A DNA stretch of 64,000 nucleotides from Lichenicoccus sp965213775 (GCA_965213775.1 CBDCAC010000004.1:1054001-1118000); one strand, 5' to 3'; counted from the first letter of the stretch, positions 17,644-26,052 are shown. Numbers and translations are program-made. The notes: generated by a model from the letters alone, not told the origin.

Positions 17644-18264
17644 TCAGGCGGCGGGCACCGCTGCCTGCAGCTCGGCGCTGGTCAGCAGATCGGCATATTT
17701 CTGCTCCATGTCGTAGAGGTTGGCTCGGTGCGGACCCATCGCGCGGTCACCGACGCAGTCGGTGACGACGATCGTGCGCAGGTTGTGGCTGACAGCGTCG
17801 ACCACCGTCGCACGCACGCAGCCGGACGTGGTGCAGCCGGCGACCGCCAGCGTGTCGACGCCGTGCCACGACAGCCACGCGGCCAGGCCGGTGTTGAAGA
17901 AGGCGGAAGCCTGGGTCTTGCGGATGACCAGCTCGCCACCCTGCGGGGCGAGTCGCGGCACGATCTGGCTGAGCGGGCTGCGCTCGGTCAGGCCCAGCAG
18001 CGGCGGCACCTTCCTCGCGAACGCGCCGCCGTCGGCGCCGTCGTCGGCGTAGACGACCCGGGTGTGGGCGATCGGCCAGGCCTGGACGCGGGCGTGGGCG
18101 AGCAGCCCCTCGGTGGCGGTGATCGCATCGCCGATGTTGCCGCCGCCGAAATGCGCCGGGTCGGTGAAGCCCACGACGAAATCCACGATCACCAGCGCCA
18201 GCCGGCGGCCGATCCCGACCCTCTGCGCGAAGCCCTGCCGGGCATAGATGTCGAGCTCGGTCAT
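17644..18264 (-). CDS. Isochorismatase-family cysteine hydrolase (N-carbamoylsarcosine amidase/maleamate amidase-like)
   Basis: A 206-residue amidohydrolase. The catalytic triad is visible: Asp28 in LALVIVDFVVGF, Lys in VIRKTQASAFFNTG, and the nucleophile Cys in AVAGCTTSGCVRATVVDA. The TTSGCVRATVVDA stretch is typical of the branch that cuts carbamoyl or amide C-N bonds (N-carbamoylsarcosine amidase, maleamate amidase, ureidoacrylate hydrolase), not isochorismate. It is the last gene of the operon, its ATG overlapping the stop of the PEP-mutase-family gene by four bases. In context it probably releases ammonia from an acyclic amide or ureido intermediate. Cytoplasmic; substrate by inference only. 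Confidence 0.9.
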   Translation of the reverse strand: MTELDIYARQGFAQRVGIGRRLALVIVDFVVGFTDPAHFGGGNIGDAITATEGLLAHARVQAWPIAHTRVVYADDGADGGAFARKVPPLLGLTERSPLSQIVPRLAPQGGELVIRKTQASAFFNTGLAAWLSWHGVDTLAVAGCTTSGCVRATVVDAVSHNLRTIVVTDCVGDRAMGPHRANLYDMEQKYADLLTSAELQAAVPAA

Positions 18265-18983
18265 GGTGCGGCTCCGGTCCAGTCTGTGTCGAGGCGCGCG
18301 ATCTCGTCCGCTCCCATGGGCGCGCCGAGCTCGGCCAGGCTCGCCATCGGCGGGGCGGCGGCGTTGACGCCGTGCCGGTGGAGGTCGGCACAGGCCCGGC
18401 GCATCGCATGCACCGCCGCCAGCAGCGCGTCCACCAGGGCGCGGCCGCCGCGCGCCATGTTGGCGACGAGCGGGACGCCGCGGAAGCTCTCGGCCAGGAA
18501 CAGGGCCGCGCGCCGCAGCACCTCGTCGAGCCCATGCGGGCGGCGGGCGTCGGTCCGGGCGACGACCAGGAAGGCATCGGTGCGACGGGAGCCGACCGCG
18601 GCCCGGAGGCGCTGCACCGCCTCGTCCCGCTGGACCACAGGGATTGGCTGCACGGCGTGGCCCCAGGAGTTCGGGAAGCGCTGGTCCTCGATCTGGATCG
18701 CGGCCGCGCCGGCTTGTTCGTAGTCCCGCACGGTCCGCCGCAGGTCGGACGGTGCGCCATGGCCGGTATCGCCGTCGGCGAGCAGCCGCACGCGGTCCAC
18801 CATCTCGGTGCAGGTCGCGAGCCCGGTGTCGGGCGGGCCATAGGCGGAGGCGACGGCGCCGTAGCCGGTCATGCACGGCACCGGGAAGCCGGCCGCCGCG
18901 GCCAACCGCGCCGAGACGCCGTCGAAGACCCTCCGGACGGTCAGCAGGCCGGGTCCGGCCAGCAGGGGGTGCCACGTCGTCAT
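18261..18983 (-). CDS. Isocitrate lyase/PEP mutase family protein
   Basis: A 240-residue TIM-barrel protein of the PEP phosphonomutase/isocitrate lyase superfamily. The Mg-binding motif is LLADGDTGHGAPSD (Asp70, Asp72) and the next conserved strand is AAAIQIEDQRFPNSWGH. Isocitrate lyases carry KKCGH at that position; here it is lost, so this is more like the carboxyphosphonoenolpyruvate, dimethylmalate-lyase or oxaloacetate-decarboxylase branch, which cleave or decarboxylate 2-oxo or 2-hydroxy acids. It overlaps both neighbours by four bases. A C-C lyase step fits a pathway that produces pyruvate or oxaloacetate-like fragments at its end. Exact reaction unknown. Confidence 0.87.
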   Translation of the reverse strand: MTTWHPLLAGPGLLTVRRVFDGVSARLAAAAGFPVPCMTGYGAVASAYGPPDTGLATCTEMVDRVRLLADGDTGHGAPSDLRRTVRDYEQAGAAAIQIEDQRFPNSWGHAVQPIPVVQRDEAVQRLRAAVGSRRTDAFLVVARTDARRPHGLDEVLRRAALFLAESFRGVPLVANMARGGRALVDALLAAVHAMRRACADLHRHGVNAAAPPMASLAELGAPMGADEIARLDTDWTGAAP

Positions 18984-19180
18984 CGACGGGCGCCCGGCAA
19001 GAAGGCGAAGGCGGGCTGGTCCTCGCGGCCGGCGTCGCGGGGCAGCGATGCCGCAACGCCGGCGGCCTTCTGCGCCATCGCCCGCAGCTGCGACAGGAAG
19101 GCGGCGTCGGGGACGGCCAGACCATGCAGGGCGGCGTAGGCGGCGACCGCCTCACTGGTCCAGATGGGACGATCGGTCAT
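18980..19180 (-). CDS. AtzG-like small amidase partner (GatC-like)
   Basis: A 66-residue protein with helices around WTSEAVAAYAALHGL and FLSQLRAMAQKAAGVAA, ending in QPAFAFLPG. Length, helix pattern and the terminal P-x-F-x-P-type tail resemble AtzG/DUF4089 proteins, the small subunits that bind AtzE-type amidases as GatC binds GatA. Its start overlaps the stop of the adjoining amidase by four bases and its stop overlaps the start of the next gene by four. The start at 19180 is fixed by that overlap; a longer version would run into the amidase. The assignment is by size, pattern and context, so moderate. Confidence 0.65.
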   Translation of the reverse strand: MTDRPIWTSEAVAAYAALHGLAVPDAAFLSQLRAMAQKAAGVAASLPRDAGREDQPAFAFLPGARR

Positions 19181-20583
19181 CGGCGGATCCCTTCGACGGA
19201 CGGCGGATGGCGCGGCGGCAGCAGGGTCTCGCAACGGGCGGCGATGCCGAGCAGTGCGGGCTCGGCGAAGAGCTGGCCGACCAGCTGCGCCGCCGTCGGC
19301 ATCCCGTCCTCGTCGAAGCCGGTCGGCAGCGACAGCGCCGGGTGGCCGGAGATGTTGAACGGCGCCACGAAGGCCTGGCGGGTGAACGCGATCACCGCTT
19401 CGGCGTCGTCGAGCGAAGGTGCGGCGATGGCGGTGCAGGGCAGCAGCAGGGCAGCGAGACCCTGCATCGCGCGGTCGAGCTCCTCCGCCAGCAGGCGCCG
19501 CTGCCGCTGGGCGGCGAGGTAGTCGACCGCGCGCACGCCGAAGCCGGTCATCATCTTGTCGCGCAGCGCCTGGCCCATCAGGGCGCCGCGCTCGAGGAAG
19601 TCGCGCTCGTGGATGGCGTAGGATTCCGACCAGTTGATCAGGCTGCTGGCGGCCTGGTAGGCGGCGATCGGCCGCGGCAGCGCGAACTCGACGATCTCGG
19701 CGCCCTGGCCGGCCAGGTGGGCTGCGAGCCGCAGCATGTTCTCGGCGATCGCCGGAGCGACCGGCAGGCCGGGGTCGCGCACCAACCCGATGCGCAGCCC
19801 GGCGACGCCGGCCGCCAGCGACGCGCGGTGGTCGGCGGGCGGGACGGCGATGCTGCCGGCATCGTCGGGATCATGGCCGGCGATCGCGTCCAGGACCAGC
19901 GCCAGGTCCTCGGCGGTGCGGGCGAGCGGACCGGCCACGTCCAGCGACCAGCAGTTCGGCAGGATGCCGCCGCGGCCGACCAGGCCGAAGCTCGGCTTCA
20001 GCCCCATCACGCCGCAGGCGGCGGCGGGCAGCCGGATCGAGCCACCGGTGTCGGAGCCGAGCGTGAAGCTGGCCAGCCCGGCCGCCAGTGCCGCGCCGGA
20101 CCCGGAGCTGGAGCCGCCGGTATAGCGGTTCTCCCGCCACGGGTTGCGCGCCGCCGGGAACGGCAGATCGTGATGCACGGCGCCGGTGCCGGTGCCGTAC
20201 TCCCAGGTGTTTAGCTTGCCGAGCAGGATCGCGCCGCGCGCCTGCAACCGCGCGATCACGCTGGCGGTGCGGTCGGGGACGTGATCGAGCAGCAGGCGCG
20301 AGGCGGCGCAGGTGCGCACGCCCGCGGTGAAGAACGTGTCCTTCACCGCGAACGGGATGCCGTGCAGCGGGCCGCGATGGCGGCCGGCGCGGATCTCCCG
20401 TTCGGCAGTATGCGCCTCGGCCAGCGCGCGCTCGCCCAGCACCAGCACGTAGCTGTGCAGCGTGCCGTCCAGGGCCGCGATGCGTGCCAGCATGGCCTCG
20501 ATCAGCTCGACCGGTGACACCGATCCCTCCTCGATCAGCCTGGCGGTCTCGGCGATCGGTCGGAAGGCCAGCGCGTCGGTCAT
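19177..20583 (-). CDS. Amidase signature family enzyme (AtzE/GatA-like)
   Basis: A 468-residue hydrolase of the amidase signature family. The Ser-cisSer-Lys triad is present: Lys in IPFAVKDTFFTAG, the glycine/serine-rich loop YTGGSSSGSGAALAAG with the cis-Ser, and the nucleophile Ser in LGSDTGGSIRLPAAACG. It lacks the extra C-terminal domains of the tRNA amidotransferase subunit and is paired with an AtzG-like small protein, so a catabolic amide hydrolase is more likely than GatA. Translation is coupled on both sides by four-base overlaps: DHA2 transporter upstream, AtzG-like downstream. Likely cuts an amide or ureido bond in the pathway substrate. Confidence 0.92.
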   Translation of the reverse strand: MTDALAFRPIAETARLIEEGSVSPVELIEAMLARIAALDGTLHSYVLVLGERALAEAHTAEREIRAGRHRGPLHGIPFAVKDTFFTAGVRTCAASRLLLDHVPDRTASVIARLQARGAILLGKLNTWEYGTGTGAVHHDLPFPAARNPWRENRYTGGSSSGSGAALAAGLASFTLGSDTGGSIRLPAAACGVMGLKPSFGLVGRGGILPNCWSLDVAGPLARTAEDLALVLDAIAGHDPDDAGSIAVPPADHRASLAAGVAGLRIGLVRDPGLPVAPAIAENMLRLAAHLAGQGAEIVEFALPRPIAAYQAASSLINWSESYAIHERDFLERGALMGQALRDKMMTGFGVRAVDYLAAQRQRRLLAEELDRAMQGLAALLLPCTAIAAPSLDDAEAVIAFTRQAFVAPFNISGHPALSLPTGFDEDGMPTAAQLVGQLFAEPALLGIAARCETLLPPRHPPSVEGIRR

Positions 20584-21989
20584 GCGGGATGCGCGCGGTG
20601 ATGGTGGCTGACCGCGGCGCCGTCCTCTGCCCGCAGGCCGAGGAAGCCGACGGCCGAGGCCAGCGGGAACAGCGCCATCAGCAGGAAGGCGATGCGGAAC
20701 GCCTGCGCCTGGCCGACATCGTGCAGCGCCAGCCGGCCCAGTATCAGCGCGCAGAGCGAGACGCCGAAGCTCATGCCGAGCTGCTGCGCCACCCCGGCCA
20801 GGCTGACGCAGGGCCCGAGGCGCGTCCGCGGCACCTCGGAGAACGACAGCGCGTTGCTGCCGCTGAACTGCACGGACCGGATCATGCCGAACGCCAGCAC
20901 GTAGGCGGCCGCGGCCCAGATCGGCGTGTGGCGGGAGCCGGCGGCGAAGCCCGCGATCGCGACGGCCGCCAGCAAGGCGTTGGCCAACAGCAGGCGGTCG
21001 AAGCCCAGTGCCCGCAGCAGGTGCTGGGTCACCGTCTTGGTCAGGAGGGCGCCGATCGCGGCCAGGAAGGTGATCAGGCCGGACTGGATCGCGCTGCAGC
21101 CGAAGGCGAGCTGCAGCATCAGCGGCAGCAGGAACGCCGCCGCATTCAGCCCGATGCGACCGAGCAGGCCCGCGAGCACGCCGATGCGGAAGGCACGGAT
21201 GCGGAACAGGCCGAGATCGAGCGCCGCATGCGGGGTGAGGCGCGCATGGCGTCCGTAGAGCAGCAGCAGCATGATGGCGGCGGTCAGCATCGCGGCATCG
21301 ACCGTACGGCCCACCTGCGGCCAGTCCAGCGCCTCCACCAGGATCTGCAGCAGCATGATGCCGAGCCCGGCCAGGATGAGGCCGCGCCCATCGAAGCGCT
21401 GGTCCGGCTGCGGCGGGATCTCCGGTAGGATGCGCCAGGCGCACAGCGCGCCAACAAGGCCGATCGGCACGTTGACGAGGAAGATCCAGCGCCAGCCGGC
21501 ATAGCTGGTCAGCAGGCCGCCCAGCAGCGGACCCAGTGCAGGCCCGATCAGCACGGGTGCCGCCATCTGGCTCATGGCTGCCGCCAGCCGCTCCGGCGGG
21601 AAGCTGCGCAACAGGATCAGGCGTCCGACCGGGGTCATCATCGCGCCGCCGAGCCCCTGCAGGACGCGGCAGGCGACCAGCATCGGCAGGCTGGTGGCGA
21701 CGGCGCAGGCGACCGAGGCTGCCGTGAAGCCGAGCAGGGCGGCGACGAACACGCGGCGCGCGCCCAGCCGGTCGGCGGTCCAGCCGCTGATCGGGATGAA
21801 CAGTGCCAGGCTCAGCACGTAGGCGGTGATCGCCAGGTTGAGGCGGAGCGCCGTGGTGTGCAGGCTCGCCGCCATCGCCGGCAGCGCGGTGACGACGATG
21901 GTGGCGTCGAGCTGCTCGACGAAGAAGGCGACCGCCAGCACGAACGGTATCAACGCCAGCCGGTCCGGATCGCGGGCAGTCGGGAGCAT
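20580..21989 (-). CDS. MFS transporter, DHA2 drug:H+ antiporter-like
   Basis: A 469-residue inner-membrane protein with about 12-14 hydrophobic segments. DHA2 hallmarks are the N-terminal FVEQLDATIVVTALPAMA (motif D1 with an Asp in segment 1), DRLGARRVFVAALLGF (motif A), CRVLQGLGGAMMTPVG (motif B), and LLTSYAGWRWIFLVNVPIG (motif C region). Such antiporters usually export drugs, but here the gene is embedded in a catabolic operon with one- and four-base overlaps with its neighbours. Transport of the pathway substrate, or export of a toxic intermediate, is the likely role. Direction of transport cannot be told from sequence. Confidence 0.92.
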   Translation of the reverse strand: MLPTARDPDRLALIPFVLAVAFFVEQLDATIVVTALPAMAASLHTTALRLNLAITAYVLSLALFIPISGWTADRLGARRVFVAALLGFTAASVACAVATSLPMLVACRVLQGLGGAMMTPVGRLILLRSFPPERLAAAMSQMAAPVLIGPALGPLLGGLLTSYAGWRWIFLVNVPIGLVGALCAWRILPEIPPQPDQRFDGRGLILAGLGIMLLQILVEALDWPQVGRTVDAAMLTAAIMLLLLYGRHARLTPHAALDLGLFRIRAFRIGVLAGLLGRIGLNAAAFLLPLMLQLAFGCSAIQSGLITFLAAIGALLTKTVTQHLLRALGFDRLLLANALLAAVAIAGFAAGSRHTPIWAAAAYVLAFGMIRSVQFSGSNALSFSEVPRTRLGPCVSLAGVAQQLGMSFGVSLCALILGRLALHDVGQAQAFRIAFLLMALFPLASAVGFLGLRAEDGAAVSHHHRAHPA

Positions 21990-22945
21990 CAGTCGGAGGA
22001 CGCGCGGCCGGGCCGGCTACGGTCCCAGGCGTCCAGGATCTGGCTGCCGGTGGCGCACCAGATACCCGGCTCCTGCACGATGCTGGCCAGCACGCTCTCC
22101 AGCGTGGCGATGCACCAGGGCTGGCCGACCACCCAGGGCGACAGGGAGAGCGACAGGATGCGTCCCTGGGTCTCGCTGGCCTCGTCCAGCAGGAAGCGGG
22201 CCGCCGCCAACATCTGGGCGGCGTAGTCGGCGCGCGTGTTGACGTGCTCGACCAGCAGCGCCTTGTCCGACAGCTCCATATTGCGCGGCAGGCAGGCCAG
22301 CGGTCCGGCCGCGGTGCGCATCGGGAACGGCAGCTCGTCGTTGATCCAGTCGGTGACGTAGCGGATGCCGAGTGCGGGCAGCAGGTCGTAGGTCTGCATC
22401 GAGCAGGAGTTGGCGGGGGAATGCCAGCCGGCGATCGACTGCCCGGTAAGGGCGCGGAGCGTCGTGACCGACCGCTCGATCAGCGTCGCCTCGACCTCGC
22501 GGGTCAGCCCGCCGTGATGCAGATGGCCCATGTCGACGCCGCTGGCGACGATCTCCCAGTCCCGCGAGACGAAGGCCTCCACCAGGGCGGGATGCCGGCG
22601 CAGCGCCTCCGAGTTCGCGGCGACGCTGGCGGTCAGGCCGAGCCGGTCCAGGGCGCGTATGACGCGATGGATGCCGACGCGGTTGCCATAGTCGCGCTGG
22701 GTATAGTCCCAGTAGCTCGGATAGGGTCGGAGCATGCCGCCGGTGGGCACAAACGGGCTGCTCGGCATGTCCATCGGGAAATGCTCGAGATCGATCGTGA
22801 TCCAGAGCGCCAGCCTCGCACCGCCGGGCCAGCGCACCGGGCCCGCTTGCGTCATGTAGCGACGGTCGAACCAATCGTGGTCGAGGCCCGGGCGGCGGTG
22901 CGGATAGCGGAGATAGTCGTCCGGCAGGGCGGACGGCCCGCTCAC
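21989..22945 (-). CDS. NodB-type polysaccharide deacetylase paralogue A, active-site His residues replaced
   Basis: A 318-residue member of the carbohydrate esterase 4/PuuE-like family, first of three tandem paralogues read by coordinate. The fold is recognisable (ARLALWITIDLEHFPMD, RDYGNRVGIHRVIRAL, TGQSIAGWHSPANS). Where its two neighbours carry SHG or PHN it has ASG (EIVASGVDMGHLHHGG), and where they carry a His-Pro...His-Arg motif (LHPYIIAQPHR in B) it has LSPWVVGQPWC. Three conserved His are therefore missing, though other His in GHLHHGG might substitute. The start is a GTG whose last bases overlap the stop of paralogue B (GTGA); no good ATG exists before residue 40. It may be a structural partner of B or C and not an enzyme. 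Confidence 0.85.
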   Translation of the reverse strand: MSGPSALPDDYLRYPHRRPGLDHDWFDRRYMTQAGPVRWPGGARLALWITIDLEHFPMDMPSSPFVPTGGMLRPYPSYWDYTQRDYGNRVGIHRVIRALDRLGLTASVAANSEALRRHPALVEAFVSRDWEIVASGVDMGHLHHGGLTREVEATLIERSVTTLRALTGQSIAGWHSPANSCSMQTYDLLPALGIRYVTDWINDELPFPMRTAAGPLACLPRNMELSDKALLVEHVNTRADYAAQMLAAARFLLDEASETQGRILSLSLSPWVVGQPWCIATLESVLASIVQEPGIWCATGSQILDAWDRSRPGRASSD

Positions 22946-23862
22946 GACAGGGCTCCGGCGGCGACCGCATCGTCGTAATGATGGGCATAGTAGTGCGCGG
23001 CGATCTCCGCCGCAGTCGGCCGCCACACGCCCTCCTTGGTGCCCACGTAGTCGAGCAGCCGCGTGAACGCCGCCAGCCGGTGCGGCTGGGCGATGATGTA
23101 GGGGTGCAGCGGCACGCACATGACGGTGCCGTTCTCCGCTCCCTCCTCATGGAGCCGGTCGAACTGCGCGCGCAGGATCGACCCGTACTCGTCCGGGCTC
23201 ACGTTCTGCATCAGGAACAGCGGATGGTCGTTCACCGTGAGCGAATAGGGCACGTTGACCAGCCGGCCGCTGCGCACCCGGATCGGCGTCGGCTGGTCGT
23301 CGTGATAGAAGTCGAGCGTATACTGGATGCCGGCCTCCGCCAGCAGGTGCTGCGTGGTGGGGGTGGCGCTCAGCGCCGGCGACAGCCAGCCCTGCAGGGT
23401 GCGGCCGGTATGGCGCCGGAGCGAGTCCTGGCAGTCGCGTATCACCTCGCGGACCTGATCGTCGGTCATGTTGTAGAGGTAGCGGGTGTTGTAGATGCCG
23501 TGGCTGAACAGCTCCCAGCCCATCTCGCAGCAGCGCTGGACGATCTCCGGGTAGTGGTCGCACAGGGCAAGGCTGAGCGAGACGCTGCCCGGGAAGCCGC
23601 GCTCCCGCATGACCGCGGCCAGACGGTGAAAGCCGACGCGGTTGCCGTAGTCGCGCTTGGCGTAGTTCAGGATGTCCGGTACCGGACGCGACCACAGGTA
23701 CCGGCTCGGGTTGCGCGGCGGGTCGAGTTCGTAGAACTCGAGGTTGGGCGCCACCCAGAAGGCGATGCGGGCGCCCCCCGGCCACGTGATCCGCGGCCGG
23801 CCGCCGTCATAGGGGCTGTAGGCGTAATAGCCCGGCTCGGATAGTCGGGGCGTCGCGCTCAT
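22942..23862 (-). CDS. NodB-type polysaccharide deacetylase/allantoinase-like paralogue B
   Basis: A 306-residue protein of the PuuE-like branch of the polysaccharide deacetylase family, which includes cofactor-independent allantoinase and other amide or ring hydrolases. Landmarks are ARIAFWVAPNLEFYEL (the NxE variant of motif 1), RDYGNRVGFHRLAAVM, ELFSHGIYNTRYLYN (motif 2 His), RTLQGWLSPALSATPTT, and the late motif VPLHPYIIAQPHRLAAF. All conserved His and the Glu are present. No signal peptide, so cytoplasmic action on a soluble compound is more likely than on a polysaccharide. It is ten bases downstream of paralogue C and coupled to A by a GTGA overlap. Confidence 0.88.
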   Translation of the reverse strand: MSATPRLSEPGYYAYSPYDGGRPRITWPGGARIAFWVAPNLEFYELDPPRNPSRYLWSRPVPDILNYAKRDYGNRVGFHRLAAVMRERGFPGSVSLSLALCDHYPEIVQRCCEMGWELFSHGIYNTRYLYNMTDDQVREVIRDCQDSLRRHTGRTLQGWLSPALSATPTTQHLLAEAGIQYTLDFYHDDQPTPIRVRSGRLVNVPYSLTVNDHPLFLMQNVSPDEYGSILRAQFDRLHEEGAENGTVMCVPLHPYIIAQPHRLAAFTRLLDYVGTKEGVWRPTAAEIAAHYYAHHYDDAVAAGALS

Positions 23863-23872
23863 CGGCGCCGGC

Positions 23873-24796
23873 TCAACCGCGGGAGCCGAGCTGGCCGGGG
23901 ATGTGTTCCGCATGATGCTCGAGGTACCACGCCGCCATCTCCTCCCGCGTCGCCCACCAGACGTCGGCGTGCGACTGCACGTGGGCGATGAACTCGCGGA
24001 CGGCACGGATCCGGTGCGCCCGGCCCGACACGTGCGGGTGCATCCCGACATTCATGATGCGACCGGTCTTGGCACCCTCCTCGTAGAGCACGTCGAACTC
24101 CTCGATCAGCGCGTCACGGAACTGGTCGGTGGTGAAGTTCTTGCGGGTGATGAAGGTGAAATCGTTGATCTCGTTGGAATACGGCGTGGCGACGATCGGG
24201 CCGTGCGGGGTGCGCAGCAGGAACGGCTGGTCGTCGTTCATGATGTCGCAGTAGAAGGTGCAGCCATTCTCGGCCAGGATGTCGGCGGTCTGCATCGTGC
24301 CGCGCAGGCTCGAGGACAGCCAGCCCTTCGCCTTGCGGCCGGTATACTCGTGGAACCTCTGCAGGGAGCGCTGGATGATGTCGCGCTCGTGCTCGGGATC
24401 CTTGGCGAAGTTGGTCAGCAGCTCGCCCTGCTCCCAGTTGTGCGGCAGCAGCTCCCAACCCCGCTCGAGGCAGGCATCGACCATGGCCGCGCGGCGGTCG
24501 AAGGTGACGGCGTTGGTGGTGCAGGAGGCCTTCGCCCCCATCTCGTCGAACAGCTCGTAGAGCCGCCACAGCCCGACGCGCTGGCCATACTCACGCCAGG
24601 TGTAGTTCGGGAAGTCGGGCGTGTCGCCTGGCAGCACGTCCGGCAGGATAGCCGGGCCGCCGGCGTAGTATGGCTTGTCGGTCGGCTTGGTGAGGTCCCA
24701 GGTCTCCAGGTTGAAGGTCAGGATGACGGCGATCCGCGCCCCGTTAGGCCAGCGCAAGGGATTGCGCTGCGGCATCGGGATGTAGTCGTACTCCAT
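23873..24796 (-). CDS. NodB-type polysaccharide deacetylase/allantoinase-like paralogue C
   Basis: A 307-residue paralogue of the two genes that follow it. Landmarks are ARIAVILTFNLETWDL (NxE motif), REYGQRVGLWRLYELF, ELLPHNWEQGELLTNF (motif 2 with His retained, next residues unlike B), KAKGWLSSSLRGTMQTA, and MNVGMHPHVSGRAHRIRAV (both late His retained). The conserved residues suggest a working hydrolase. It differs enough from B to expect another substrate, or C and B could form a mixed assembly. It starts 11 bases after the racemase-like gene on the same strand. No secretion signal. Confidence 0.88.
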   Translation of the reverse strand: MEYDYIPMPQRNPLRWPNGARIAVILTFNLETWDLTKPTDKPYYAGGPAILPDVLPGDTPDFPNYTWREYGQRVGLWRLYELFDEMGAKASCTTNAVTFDRRAAMVDACLERGWELLPHNWEQGELLTNFAKDPEHERDIIQRSLQRFHEYTGRKAKGWLSSSLRGTMQTADILAENGCTFYCDIMNDDQPFLLRTPHGPIVATPYSNEINDFTFITRKNFTTDQFRDALIEEFDVLYEEGAKTGRIMNVGMHPHVSGRAHRIRAVREFIAHVQSHADVWWATREEMAAWYLEHHAEHIPGQLGSRG

Positions 24797-24807
24797 CGTC
24801 GTTCTCC

Positions 24808-25554
24808 TCAGTGATCGAGCAGGAGCCGTCCGAACCCCTCCACGGTGTCCTTGATGCCCATGGTGCGAAGCGCGTGCCAGTAGGTCGCGGTGTTGATGGC
24901 GATGACCGGCACCTCGAGCCAGTCCTCCGCCTGCGCCGCGATCGCGGCGAACGCCAGGTTGGTGCCGCACTGCACGACGGCGTCGACGCCCTCGCTGACC
25001 TCCCGCGCCGCCCGCTTCAGCGTGAGCGGCGTCTCATGCGCGATCAGCATCGGCGATGGGCTCCTGAGGCCCTTGACGTGCACCACGTCGTAGCCGAGGT
25101 CGCTGAAGAAGCGGCGGACCTGTTCGTCCGCGACCGGCATATAGGGCGTGACGATGCCCAGCCTTCGTATGCCGCCGTAAGCCCGGAGCGCCGCGTCCAC
25201 CGCGGTCGATCCCATGATCACGGTCTTGCCGCCGGCGCGTCGCTCCAGGCTTGCCTGGAGTCGCTCGGCGCCGCCGCTGCCGTCCCAGAACGTCTCGGCC
25301 GACATGCCCATGATCACGCAGTCCGGGGACATCGACATGGCGACGTCGACCGAGGCCGCGGTCGCGTCGCGGATGTTCTGCAGCATCGCCAAGAAGCTGG
25401 CGTCGTCGTGCACCCTAGTATCGGGAATGGGGATCCGGCAAAAATGGTTGGTGACGCCGCGCGGGCGCATGTCGTCGTATTCGGGTTGCACGCTCGTGTT
25501 GGTCGACGGCGCCAGGACCGCGAACTTGGCCCTCCAACCGAGGGTATCGACCAT
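24808..25554 (-). CDS. Asp/Glu racemase-superfamily protein with one active-site Cys, arylmalonate decarboxylase-like
   Basis: A 248-residue paralogue of the gene at 5736-6491 (AVLAPSTNTSVQPEYDDM, then VIMGMSAETFWDG, VIAINTATYWHALR). In the second active-site loop it keeps Cys (VVQCGTNLAFAAIAA) where the other has Val; the first loop has Ser (MGMSAE) in both. One Cys in the second loop is the pattern of arylmalonate decarboxylase, whereas maleate isomerase and racemases use two. A decarboxylase or single-base isomerase is the best guess. The ATG at 25554 precedes the conserved start of the fold; an upstream extension would be Arg-rich and unlike the paralogue. It is the first gene of the nine-gene operon. 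Confidence 0.87.
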   Translation of the reverse strand: MVDTLGWRAKFAVLAPSTNTSVQPEYDDMRPRGVTNHFCRIPIPDTRVHDDASFLAMLQNIRDATAASVDVAMSMSPDCVIMGMSAETFWDGSGGAERLQASLERRAGGKTVIMGSTAVDAALRAYGGIRRLGIVTPYMPVADEQVRRFFSDLGYDVVHVKGLRSPSPMLIAHETPLTLKRAAREVSEGVDAVVQCGTNLAFAAIAAQAEDWLEVPVIAINTATYWHALRTMGIKDTVEGFGRLLLDH

Positions 25555-25715
25555 GTCCCCACTCCCGCGGCGCCCATCGGGCACATGGCCCCGCCAGCGC
25601 CGGCCGCTCAAGCCGTAAGGTGTGCCTGATCGCCAGGCGAGCAGGAGCGCCGCGGACGCCTGGCCATCCGTGCAGTTCGGCCCATGATCGGGCGCAATCG
25701 CGCGGAGGGATCGCC

Positions 25716-26003
25716 ATGGCCGCCTATATCGTAGCAACCGTCCGCATCCTCGATCAGGAGCGGTTCAGGGAATACGGGGCGAAACTCGGAGACCTCAGTG
25801 CCAGGCATGGCGGTGAACCGCTGCTGCGCGGCCAGGTGCAGGCGTTCCTCGAGGGCGAGGGGGCCGTCGGGGAGCGCGTGGTGGTGACGCGGTTCGCCGA
25901 TGCGGCGGCGGCACAAGGCTATATCGCCTCCGCCGAGTACCGGGCCGCACAGGCCGTGCGGGCGGGGGCGGCCGACGTGGTCATGCGGCTCGTGATCGAT
26001 TGA
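25716..26003 (+). CDS. DUF1330 family protein
   Basis: A 95-residue protein with the ferredoxin-like pattern of DUF1330: MAAYIVATVRILDQERF, a middle EGRxxxEG-like stretch (FLEGEGAVGERVVVTRF), and the AQGYIASAEYRAAQAVR helix before a short last strand. These small proteins are often encoded next to catabolic enzymes, and their role is not established. The start is set by a GGAGG ribosome site at 25704-25708 directly before the ATG. It is divergent from the operon (25554) and convergent with the IclR gene. Confidence 0.82.
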   Translation: MAAYIVATVRILDQERFREYGAKLGDLSARHGGEPLLRGQVQAFLEGEGAVGERVVVTRFADAAAAQGYIASAEYRAAQAVRAGAADVVMRLVID

Positions 26004-26052
26004 AGGCCGGCGGATGAGGCTGGCGGATCGGGAGCCAGCAGGCACCGCCGGT

